31,625 nucleotides of DNA from Thiopontia sp964344135 (lineage in GTDB: Bacteria; Pseudomonadota; Gammaproteobacteria; GCF-002020875), in assembly GCA_964344135.1 (NCBI GenBank), contig CAYFMF010000021.1:1-31625 (forward strand), read 5' to 3'. Positions 25,487-31,625 of this stretch are shown one piece after another. The notes beneath the pieces are model-generated. The model was not told the origin of the DNA. It saw only the letters and a list, made by a program, of their open reading frames with translations, and did not search any database. The position numbers were made by a program, and so were the translations under genes. How positions within the stretch are numbered: the first letter of the stretch is position 1; each line of letters begins with the position of its first letter.

Positions 25487-26475
25487 AGTGGTGATGCACG
25501 GAGCTGCTCTTCAGGCAGGCCCAGATTCAGCAGACGCTCTCCCAGTGAGATCAGGATCTCTGCCGGCGCGGTGATATAGAGATCCGCCTCGTGAACCACA
25601 GTGTGTTGCTGCAGCTGCTCGAGCAACCGCTCTACAGGATCTCCATACTCTGCCGGATCAGAGTGGATCCACTGGTAGTGATAGGAGTCGATCACACCGC
25701 TCCAGGAGAGGGCACGCTTCTCCCGGTAGGGCCTTGACTCTGAGACCCAATAAAAAGAGAGGGGATTCTCCATCTCCAGTGAGATCAGGTGCTCCATCAG
25801 ACTCTGTATCGACGCAAAACCACTCTCCCATGCGATAAAGACAATGGGGCGGCTCGACCCCTCGTTCAGCAGGAAGGTGCCTCTTGGCCCATCAACAGTA
25901 ACCTCATCCCCACGCCTGAGTGAAGAGAAGAGCAGCTTAGAGAAGGGGTCACGCTCATTGTGCCGGACATGAAACTCCAGCTCCAGACCGCTGCAGGGGC
26001 AGCTGGCAACAGGGTAGCGCTGCACTGCCTGGCCACAGGAGAGTAGCGCATCCTGCCCGGCAAGAAACTGGAAGGTGTTGGAGCGGGGGGTACGCAGGGT
26101 CAGGATCGCAAGCTCCTGTTGCAGAAACTGCACGGATTTGACCCTTGTCTGGATGGTCTGGTGGGGGATCTCAACCACACTGGAGAAGAGTGGTGCCTCC
26201 ATCTCCACAGCGGTGACCGGGGCATGGGTGCAGGAGAGAAACCAGCCTCCCGACTTCTCACGATAGGCCAGTGGATAGTCCTGTCCACGTATCGCACGGA
26301 TCTCACCATGAATCAGGCGTGACCTGCACTCACCACAGCTGCCATTGGTGCACTTGTAGCGCAGTGGGACCCCGGAACGAAGTCCCGCTTGAAGCAGACT
26401 CTCTTCACTGCTACAGTCGTAGGAGGTAACTATATGGGGGGATCGCTTGAGTCGTACTGACAGAATCTTTGTCAT
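25483..26475 (-). CDS. ferredoxin-type flavin oxidoreductase (2Fe-2S, flavin, NAD-like domains)
   Basis: A 330-residue protein arranged as in CDP-6-deoxy-delta-3,4-glucoseen reductase and phenol/benzoate oxygenase reductases. The N-terminal plant-type 2Fe-2S ferredoxin has C-T-N-G-S-C-G-E-C near 40 (C-x4-C-x2-C) and a fourth Cys in W-F-L-S-C near 80. A ferredoxin-reductase flavin domain follows with R-Y-P-V-A-S near 153 in place of the usual R-x-Y-S, and then a nucleotide-binding domain. There the usual G-G-T-G-x-A-P motif reads A-W-E-S-G-F-A-S, so NAD(P)H binding may be altered or lost. It probably transfers electrons between a nicotinamide cofactor, flavin and an unknown partner. Its start is 21 bp from a divergent sensor gene. 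Confidence 0.86.
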   Translation of the reverse strand: MTKILSVRLKRSPHIVTSYDCSSEESLLQAGLRSGVPLRYKCTNGSCGECRSRLIHGEIRAIRGQDYPLAYREKSGGWFLSCTHAPVTAVEMEAPLFSSVVEIPHQTIQTRVKSVQFLQQELAILTLRTPRSNTFQFLAGQDALLSCGQAVQRYPVASCPCSGLELEFHVRHNERDPFSKLLFSSLRRGDEVTVDGPRGTFLLNEGSSRPIVFIAWESGFASIQSLMEHLISLEMENPLSFYWVSESRPYREKRALSWSGVIDSYHYQWIHSDPAEYGDPVERLLEQLQQHTVVHEADLYITAPAEILISLGERLLNLGLPEEQLRASPL

Positions 26476-26496
26476 GCGCTTAATCTAACAGAAAAC

Positions 26497-27456
26497 ATGA
26501 AATCTTTTCTGGCCAAGACCATTTCCGGGCGCCGCGAGCGGCTTGTCGAGTTCCTCTCGCCTGTCATGAAGCGGGTGGCAGACCAGTCTGCCCGAGCCTG
26601 GGGTGACCACAACAAGATCAGCAGGCTACTTGGAAAACAGATTCAGCCCTGGGCAGAGCTCTCTTTCGGTACCCGTCTCTACACAATCCATGCATCCGGC
26701 AAGTCTCATAGTGATGTAATGGTCAATGAGCTGATGGCAGAGAATCAGGCCATCCGCTACGAACTGCTGATGCCCTACCTCAAGGGGGAGGAGTCTGACC
26801 GGATGATGTTGACTGAGGTCTATATCAGCTCAACACTCCATCGATCCTGCATTACCGCAATCCAGCCTGTAACAAGAGAGAGAGAGCTCCTGGGGTACCT
26901 GGTCGGTGACTTTGATCTCAGAAAGCTCCCACAGGAGGACCATGCGTTCCTCCCTGAGTGTAGCTGGAAGCAGCTGAAGGGGGATCCGGCAATACGTACA
27001 CAGCTCTTCCAACAGAGATTTGTTCCCGGGGCGATGGATGAGCAGATCGATGAGGTGCTCAACATCATGGATGAACTGATCGTTGAGCGGGGCGTCTTCA
27101 GAGTGGCAATCCGCTTTCCCAGCTCAAGGGCAACCCTCTGGGTTCTGGAGGACCCCTATGATGAACACACCCATGTTCTGGATGAGATTCTTGATCCATC
27201 CATCTGTCTTGCCTACCCACGACGTCCCTATCCGGACAGCGCAAAAATCATGACAGATATGGTGCGCCCGATTCTCGAACGTTTCCGGATGTTGCGTACC
27301 GGTGACGACACCATCTACCTGCGTACCGGAATCATCAATGTCATCAGCGGGATGGTTGAGGTGATCTTCTCCTGTGACGGTACCCATCTGATGCCGGCAG
27401 AGATGTTTCTCGAGAAGGGGGATGACTTCTGGTATGGTAGCTCTGACAGCTCATAG
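26497..27456 (+). CDS. PDC-like sensor-domain hypothetical protein, no output domain
   Basis: I do not recognise this 319-residue protein with certainty. The middle (about 45-150) reads like a PDC/Cache-type ligand domain (F-G-T-R-L-Y-T-I, then V-Y-I-S-S-T-L-H-R-S-C-I-T-A-I-Q-P-V...L-L-G-Y-L-V-G-D-F-D-L). Normally that is the extracytoplasmic part of a sensor kinase or cyclase. Here there is no signal peptide, membrane helix, kinase, GGDEF or methyl-accepting region, and the C-terminal half is an unassigned mixed alpha/beta region. The ATG at 26497 lacks a ribosome binding site; the in-frame ATG at 26563 is an alternative. It is divergent from the flavin oxidoreductase by 21 bp, so a functional link between them is possible but unproven. 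Confidence 0.8.
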   Translation: MKSFLAKTISGRRERLVEFLSPVMKRVADQSARAWGDHNKISRLLGKQIQPWAELSFGTRLYTIHASGKSHSDVMVNELMAENQAIRYELLMPYLKGEESDRMMLTEVYISSTLHRSCITAIQPVTRERELLGYLVGDFDLRKLPQEDHAFLPECSWKQLKGDPAIRTQLFQQRFVPGAMDEQIDEVLNIMDELIVERGVFRVAIRFPSSRATLWVLEDPYDEHTHVLDEILDPSICLAYPRRPYPDSAKIMTDMVRPILERFRMLRTGDDTIYLRTGIINVISGMVEVIFSCDGTHLMPAEMFLEKGDDFWYGSSDSS

Positions 27457-27740
27457 TTGCCCACATCCCTGACCCTCTGCTGGTGTGCCTATTCAGCCTG
27501 TACCTTCAATGGAACCCTGAAACCAGCACCTGTCATCAATCTGCTGGACTATTGTTCAAAGTGGGCTATATTAATCTATAGAAATATATATATGGCAGAA
27601 TATTATTCTGAAATATTCTGAAATGTTTGAGTAATAATCTGCTAATATTTGAGCCGTATAAGTGAACCAAAGAGGGCTGTTTCACAGGTATGTTGTCAGC
27701 CGTCACTAACCAACAAACAGAGATGTAGAGGGCACTGAGC
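27457..27740. promoter_or_regulatory. AT-rich upstream region of the octaheme cytochrome operon
   Basis: These 284 bases hold no convincing gene. The middle (27560-27660) is strikingly AT-rich compared with its surroundings. It contains the interrupted palindrome CAGAATATTATTCTG at 27596-27610, which overlaps a perfect tandem copy of ATTCTGAAAT at 27605-27624. This is the only space upstream of the DUF302/octaheme operon, so its promoter and operators are expected here. Confidence 0.45.
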
Positions 27741-28328
27741 ATGGATAGAAGAAAGTATAAATATGTCATACTGGCAGTTCTGGTTGGCCTGGTTGGATTC
27801 ACTCCGGTCGGTGCTGTTCTACTCGACAAGCTCGTTGCCCCAGTCACCTATTCAGCCTTCTTCAAGGTTACCGAAAGTCCCTATGGACTGGAGGAGACTA
27901 CAGCCAGAATCCAGGCCAATATTCAGGAGCTCTCCCACAAGGGGTGGAGACTCTCCGGTCTGCGCTCGCCATCAAAGGCGGTGGAGGCGGCAGGAGGCAA
28001 TGTCCTGCCGGTATACCTGGTGGAGGCATGCAGTACCGACTACTCCAGACCGCTGCTCAAGCTGGACAAGACACGAATCTTCTCGATCATGATGCCTTGC
28101 ACAATCACGGTCTACAAGAACGATGATGGCAAGATCTATATTGGTCAGCTCAATGCGGAGGTGATGAAACTCTTCTTTGGTGCAGAGGCCGCACCTATTC
28201 TTCAGGCAGTTGCAGATGATCAGGCAGAGATGATCAACTGGAAAGAGCGCGAGGTTCCGCCGCCACTGATTCGAACCCGTCCCGGTGGAACCGGTGGTTC
28301 GGGTGATGAAGATACTGGAGGTTGCTAG
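27741..28328 (+). CDS. DUF302-domain membrane-anchored protein
   Basis: A 195-residue protein with an N-terminal membrane helix (about 8-30: Y-V-I-L-A-V-L-V-G-L-V-G-F) and a DUF302 domain. The domain's F-F-K-V-T-E-S-P-Y-G-L-E-E-T and M-M-P-C-T-I-T-V-Y...I-Y-I-G-Q-L-N-A-E are recognisable. The tail is Gly/Pro-rich and ends in cysteine. The DUF302 domain should face the periplasm. The function of DUF302 is not established; the domain often occurs in sulfur-metabolism gene neighbourhoods, from general knowledge. It ends 29 bp before the octaheme cytochrome gene, which it probably helps or shares a transcript with. Confidence 0.88.
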   Translation: MDRRKYKYVILAVLVGLVGFTPVGAVLLDKLVAPVTYSAFFKVTESPYGLEETTARIQANIQELSHKGWRLSGLRSPSKAVEAAGGNVLPVYLVEACSTDYSRPLLKLDKTRIFSIMMPCTITVYKNDDGKIYIGQLNAEVMKLFFGAEAAPILQAVADDQAEMINWKEREVPPPLIRTRPGGTGGSGDEDTGGC

Positions 28329-28357
28329 CATCCGTCGACAGCAATGAGGAACCCATC

Positions 28358-30058
28358 ATGAATCAGATAATCACAAGAACCCTTTCAATACTGCTGTCTG
28401 GGTCAATGCTGTTCATCTACCCGCTCACTCTGCAGGCTGCTGCAGAGCAGGCAGCCCCATCAGCCGCTGTGGCCACCCCCGAGAAGCCATACCAGATGGA
28501 TATGGCGGTGAAGAAGTATCGTGACTCCACGGCAGACCACAGCAAGTTCGAGCAGCTGCAACAGGAGTTCAGGAACGGTCCGGAGGTCACCAGGGCCTGC
28601 CTGATCTGTCACACCGAGGCGGCCAAACAGGTCCAAAAGACACTGCACTGGACCTGGGAGTACACCAACACCACTACCGGCCAGAGACTGGGGAAGAAAA
28701 ATGTCATCAACAACTTCTGCACCTCCACAAAGACCAATGAGACCTTCTGTAGCGCCTGCCACATCGGTTATGGGTGGAGTGATGACAGCTTTGACTTCAC
28801 CTCGGAGGAGAATGTTGACTGTCTGGTCTGTCATGACACCACCAGGAAATACAAAAAGATCCCCGGCCTGAGTGGGCACCCCAACTACGAGCCGATGGAG
28901 TATCCCGCCAAATCGGGAAGAATCCGGGAGGCAACCGACCTCACCCAAATTGCTCAGAATGTGGGAAAGACCAGCCGGGAGACCTGTGGATCCTGTCATT
29001 TCAAGGGAGGGGGAGGGGATGCCGTCAAGCATGGTGACCTTGACAACTCACTGAAGAATCCGAAGCGCTATCTGGATGTCCATATGGATGTCACAGGGCT
29101 GAACTTCAGCTGTGCTGCCTGTCACCTGACCGACAGCCATAATGTCTCCGGTAGTCGCTATGCACCCACGGCCGCAGACAGTGGAGACATGATTGTCCGC
29201 GGAGAGAAGGAGAGTGGGCGCAATCCAACCACCTGTCGGGCCTGTCATGGTGCAACCCCCCATAACGTGGCAAAAAATGGTGAAATGGCCAAGGTCAACG
29301 ACCATACCGACCGCATTGCCTGCCAGACCTGTCATATTCCCGAGTTTGCACGAGGGAAAAAGCCCACCAAGATGAGGTGGGACTGGGCGACCGCTGGAAG
29401 GCTGGGAGAGGATGGGGAACGCATCAAGATCAAGAACAGTGGCGGCCAGGTCGCCTATGACAGCAACAAGGGTGACTTTGCCTATGAAAGTCACGTAATC
29501 CCAAACTATGAATGGTTTGATGGCAACATCGAATACACCCTGTTTGGAGATGAGGTTGATCCTGATCAGATGGTAGAGATCAACAAGTTTGTCGGCAGTG
29601 CCGATGACCCCAACTCCAGAATCTGGCCGGTCAAGGTTCATACCGGCAGGCAGCCCATCGATGCGGAGAAGAAGAGCCTGGCCATTTTCCATACCGCGGG
29701 CCCTGAAGGAGACAAGAGCGCCTATTGGGGAAATTATGACTGGGACAGGGCACTGACTGTTGGAATGGAGGCCGCCGGATCGGAGTATAGTGGAGAGATG
29801 GCCTTCGTGGAGACGGAGATGCGCTGGCCCATCACCCATATGGTGGCCCCCAAAGAGGATGCGCTGACCTGCAAACAGTGTCACCAGAAGAGTGGTCGAA
29901 TGAAGGATATCGAAGGGGTCTATATTCCTGGACGAGATGCCATAGCGTGGATGGATACCATGGGGTTCGGTATTGCATTCCTCGCTCTGCTCGGTGTACT
30001 GGGGCATGGTGGTGGACGCATCTTTATGCACTACCGTAGACGCAAGCAACAGGAGTAA
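28358..30058 (+). CDS. octaheme c-type cytochrome, tetrathionate reductase family
   Basis: A 566-residue periplasmic multiheme cytochrome. Eight C-x-x-C-H heme sites are present, with first cysteines at residues 81, 131, 155, 210, 252, 293, 322 and 505. A signal peptide (MNQIITRTLSILLSGSM...LQA) is followed by the heme body, and a hydrophobic helix at about 530-555 with a basic R-R-R-K tail anchors it in the inner membrane. The spacing, with seven hemes in the first 330 residues and the eighth far away, fits the octaheme tetrathionate reductase (OTR) family, which can reduce tetrathionate, nitrite or hydroxylamine in vitro. The natural substrate is uncertain. The ATG at 28358 has GAGGA upstream; the in-frame TTG at 28322 is less likely. 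It precedes its cytochrome b partner by 4 bp. Confidence 0.93.
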   Translation: MNQIITRTLSILLSGSMLFIYPLTLQAAAEQAAPSAAVATPEKPYQMDMAVKKYRDSTADHSKFEQLQQEFRNGPEVTRACLICHTEAAKQVQKTLHWTWEYTNTTTGQRLGKKNVINNFCTSTKTNETFCSACHIGYGWSDDSFDFTSEENVDCLVCHDTTRKYKKIPGLSGHPNYEPMEYPAKSGRIREATDLTQIAQNVGKTSRETCGSCHFKGGGGDAVKHGDLDNSLKNPKRYLDVHMDVTGLNFSCAACHLTDSHNVSGSRYAPTAADSGDMIVRGEKESGRNPTTCRACHGATPHNVAKNGEMAKVNDHTDRIACQTCHIPEFARGKKPTKMRWDWATAGRLGEDGERIKIKNSGGQVAYDSNKGDFAYESHVIPNYEWFDGNIEYTLFGDEVDPDQMVEINKFVGSADDPNSRIWPVKVHTGRQPIDAEKKSLAIFHTAGPEGDKSAYWGNYDWDRALTVGMEAAGSEYSGEMAFVETEMRWPITHMVAPKEDALTCKQCHQKSGRMKDIEGVYIPGRDAIAWMDTMGFGIAFLALLGVLGHGGGRIFMHYRRRKQQE

Positions 30059-30062
30059 TCTA

Positions 30063-30656
30063 ATGGAAAGAATCTACATATTTAAACCATTTGAGCGTTT
30101 CTGGCACTGGACACAGGCCATTCTGGTCATCTTCATGATGATCTCCGGATTCGAGATACATGGCTCCTACAAGCTCTTTGGGTATGAGCTGGCGGTTGCC
30201 TATCATGCCCAGGCTGCCTGGGCGTTGATTGTGCTCTGGGGCGTTGCCATCTTCTGGCATTTCACCACCGGAGAGTGGAAGCAGTATATCCCCACACTGG
30301 ACAAGGCGAAGGCGATGTTCCTCTACTATCTGACCGGAATCTTCCAGGATGCACCCCACCCATTTCGCCAGACCACACTGAGGAAACACAACCCCCTGCA
30401 GCGGATTGCCTATCTCTTTGTGAAGCTGATGATCAACCCACTGCTCTGGTTTACCGGCCTGCTCTATCTCTTCTACAACGACTGGGCTGCGTGGGGACTC
30501 GGCTGGTTGCCACTGGCCTGGGTAGCCGTCCTCCATACCATTGGGGCCTTCCTGATGCTGATCTTCTTTATCCTCCATATCTATCTCGCCACTGCAGGAC
30601 ATACACCGATGTCCCATATCAAGGCGATGATCACAGGATGGGAAGAGCTGGATTGA
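30063..30656 (+). CDS. membrane cytochrome b subunit (cytochrome b/b6 or b561 type)
   Basis: A 197-residue integral membrane protein with about four helices and several helix histidines suited to binding b hemes: F-W-H-W-T-Q-A near 13, Y-H-A-Q near 45, W-H-F near 62, V-L-H-T near 158 and F-I-L-H-I-Y-L-A-T-A-G-H near 172. The pattern is that of the diheme gamma-type cytochrome b of formate dehydrogenase, thiosulfate reductase and similar enzymes. It should connect the quinone pool to the octaheme cytochrome encoded directly upstream. An AGGAG site 9 bases before the ATG supports the start. It overlaps the start of the TlpA-like gene by 19 bp. Confidence 0.92.
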   Translation: MERIYIFKPFERFWHWTQAILVIFMMISGFEIHGSYKLFGYELAVAYHAQAAWALIVLWGVAIFWHFTTGEWKQYIPTLDKAKAMFLYYLTGIFQDAPHPFRQTTLRKHNPLQRIAYLFVKLMINPLLWFTGLLYLFYNDWAAWGLGWLPLAWVAVLHTIGAFLMLIFFILHIYLATAGHTPMSHIKAMITGWEELD

Positions 30657-31546
30657 TTCACAATCCCCAACAGGCTGACAACCGATTTGTCAGCCTGTTT
30701 TTTTTGGTGACCATTCTCCTGGCCTCTATTCCCACAACGGAGGCCCGTGACTCGATAGGGGTCAGTCCGCTCGAAGAGCAGCCACCTCATGTCGGCAAAC
30801 GGGGGCAACAGGCCTATCAGCGGTACCTCAACAGCTATGACCACAAGGCGTTTGCCATCGCACCGGGTGGCCCCTGGGGGTGGAGTGCCGAGGAACCCTC
30901 CACTGAGGATGCCATTGAGAATGCATTGAAGCGCTGTCAGAAACATGCCGCCCACGCCTGCATCCCCTATGCAGTCGGGGATCAGGTTGTCTTTGACCGA
31001 GAGCGCTGGCCCACGCTCTGGCGCCCATACCCGGACCAGCAGAGTTCCCAGTCAGCCAGCCAGGGGAACAGGGTAGGGGAGCGGTTTCCCGATCTTCGGT
31101 TTTTCTCCCCAACCGGTAAAGCCCACACACTATCCGACAGTCGTGGCAAGATCACAATCCTCCACTTCTGGGGCTCCTGGTGTCCCTCCTGCATTGTAGA
31201 GATGCCCCAGCTGCAACAGCTCAACCGGGTGATCCAGGATGAACTGAGTGGTGAGGTGGAGCTTCTGATGCTTCAGGTTCGTGAGCCCTTTTCGGAGTCC
31301 ATTCGCTGGGCGCGGAGAAACCACTTCGAGGAGCTTCCACTATACGATTCAGGAGTCTCCTCGGGTGAGGATCTCTCACTTGTGCTCTCTTCTGGAGAGA
31401 CCATTAACGATCGCAGGATCGCCCGGGTGTTCCCGACCACCTATCTGCTTGGAAGAGAGGGTGTAGTGATCTTTGCTCACAGTGGGCCTATCGATCAGTG
31501 GTTGCAATACCTCCCTTTTCTCAGGGATGTTGTCTCTTCATCCTGA
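30638..31546 (+). CDS. periplasmic TlpA-like thioredoxin with an N-terminal accessory domain
   Basis: A 302-residue exported thioredoxin-fold protein. The C-terminal TlpA/ResA-type domain has the redox pair in F-W-G-S-W-C-P-S-C near residues 183-191, with a cis-proline-like V-F-P-T-T-Y-L near 268. The N-terminal part includes an unnamed module (K-A-F-A-I-A-P-G-G-P-W-G-W-S...A-L-K-R-C...C-I-P-Y-A-V-G-D-Q-V-V) that I have seen in other proteobacterial envelope proteins. The start is uncertain. The ATG at 30638 gives a signal peptide (cleavage near T-E-A) but overlaps the cytochrome b gene, and a terminator hairpin lies in the first codons. TTG 30704 or GTG 30707 are alternatives. A role in cytochrome maturation or disulfide reduction is inferred. 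Confidence 0.82.
   Translation: MGRAGLIHNPQQADNRFVSLFFLVTILLASIPTTEARDSIGVSPLEEQPPHVGKRGQQAYQRYLNSYDHKAFAIAPGGPWGWSAEEPSTEDAIENALKRCQKHAAHACIPYAVGDQVVFDRERWPTLWRPYPDQQSSQSASQGNRVGERFPDLRFFSPTGKAHTLSDSRGKITILHFWGSWCPSCIVEMPQLQQLNRVIQDELSGEVELLMLQVREPFSESIRWARRNHFEELPLYDSGVSSGEDLSLVLSSGETINDRRIARVFPTTYLLGREGVVIFAHSGPIDQWLQYLPFLRDVVSSS
30669..30705 (+). terminator. rho-independent terminator inside the TlpA-like signal-peptide codons
   Basis: A perfect 12-bp stem (30669-30680 with 30688-30699) around a 7-base loop, closed by a T run through 30705. The stem includes CAGGCTGACA on the left. It lies 13 bases after the cytochrome b stop and within the codons for N-P-Q-Q-A-D-N-R-F-V-S-L-F-F of the following gene. 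Confidence 0.85.
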
Positions 31547-31557
31547 ATGTTCAGGAT
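31540..31557. repeat. perfect palindrome at the stop of the TlpA-like gene
   Basis: ATCCTGAA at 31540-31547 is matched exactly by TTCAGGAT at 31550-31557 with a 2-base centre. There is no T run, so it is probably a protein-binding palindrome or chance rather than a terminator. Confidence 0.5.
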
Positions 31558-31597
31558 AGGGGGGTGTCGGTCCTGGTGTAGCGGTGGAATCCATGCA

Positions 31598-31625
31598 ATT
31601 TAACATAATATACATTATGCGCATA
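31598..31625 (-). other. dif: dif-like chromosome dimer resolution site (XerC/XerD)
   Basis: Read on the minus strand, the last 28 bases match the E. coli dif sequence as I know it at 26 of 28 positions. The XerD half (TTATGTTAAAT) and the central 6 bases (TGTATA) are identical. The XerC half reads TATGCGCATAA instead of GGTGCGCATAA. XerC and XerD recombine two dif copies to resolve chromosome dimers, near the replication terminus. The window ends exactly on the outer base of the site. Confidence 0.9.

Noticed and set aside
29048..30049. Minus-strand open frame of 333 codons opposite the octaheme cytochrome
   Set aside because: The plus strand holds eight heme motifs; the antisense frame shows no domain.
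30275..30637. Extending the TlpA-like protein upstream into the cytochrome b gene
   Set aside because: That segment is antiphase to the b-type cytochrome codons and has no homology or signal peptide; the signal peptide begins only after about 30638.

Overview
The window looks like part of a gammaproteobacterial chromosome of moderate-to-high GC, probably from an environmental, respiratorily versatile (sulfur-oxidiser-like) lineage. Four things point there: an H-NS-family protein, a RelA-type (p)ppGpp synthetase whose hydrolase site is lost, an octaheme tetrathionate-reductase-family cytochrome with its own cytochrome b, and a 28-bp sequence at the extreme right edge that differs from the Escherichia coli chromosome-dimer-resolution site dif only in its two outermost bases. 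The placement rests on gene content and motif recognition; no search could be run.

Layout. 1-2.3 kb: tadA, a D-glycerate-3-kinase-like P-loop kinase and ubiA, joined by ATGA overlaps. 2.3-2.9 kb: a Pro/Gln-rich secreted protein on the minus strand. 3.1-7.2 kb: a six-gene envelope operon (LysM protein, small secreted protein, ExbB, two ExbD, TonB). Its first gene is split by a 100-N gap that looks like an assembly artefact, because the flanks share an identical 55 bp. 7.3-11.4 kb: a YgiQ-family radical SAM protein and relA. 11.5-12 kb: an H-NS-like gene with a terminator. 12.1-16.4 kb: an RND adaptor and permease pair. 16.5-20.1 kb: a 639-residue protein resembling PEP carboxykinase/HPr kinase with its P-loop at the extreme C-terminus, then a DUF255 (YyaL) protein. 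20.0-21.4 kb: bioA on the minus strand. 21.4-25.5 kb: yjbQ, kbl, tdh and ppnN. 25.5-27.5 kb: a divergent pair, a ferredoxin-flavin reductase and a PDC-like sensor protein. 27.7-31.5 kb: DUF302 protein, octaheme cytochrome c, cytochrome b and a TlpA-like thioredoxin, followed by the dif-like site.

How genes work together. ExbB, ExbD and TonB should form a proton-motive-force-driven envelope machine. One ExbD keeps the membrane aspartate and the second has serine there. The octaheme cytochrome and the b-type cytochrome should form a membrane-bound quinol-linked reductase (or oxidase) of a sulfur or nitrogen compound. kbl and tdh form the threonine-to-glycine pathway. I saw no tRNA, rRNA, CRISPR array, transposase or integrase. 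No stretch longer than 300 bases lacks a gene.

The most novel items are the PEPCK/HprK-like protein with a terminal P-loop, the Asp-less second ExbD, the terminator embedded in the signal-peptide codons of the TlpA-like gene, and the dif-like site at the window edge.
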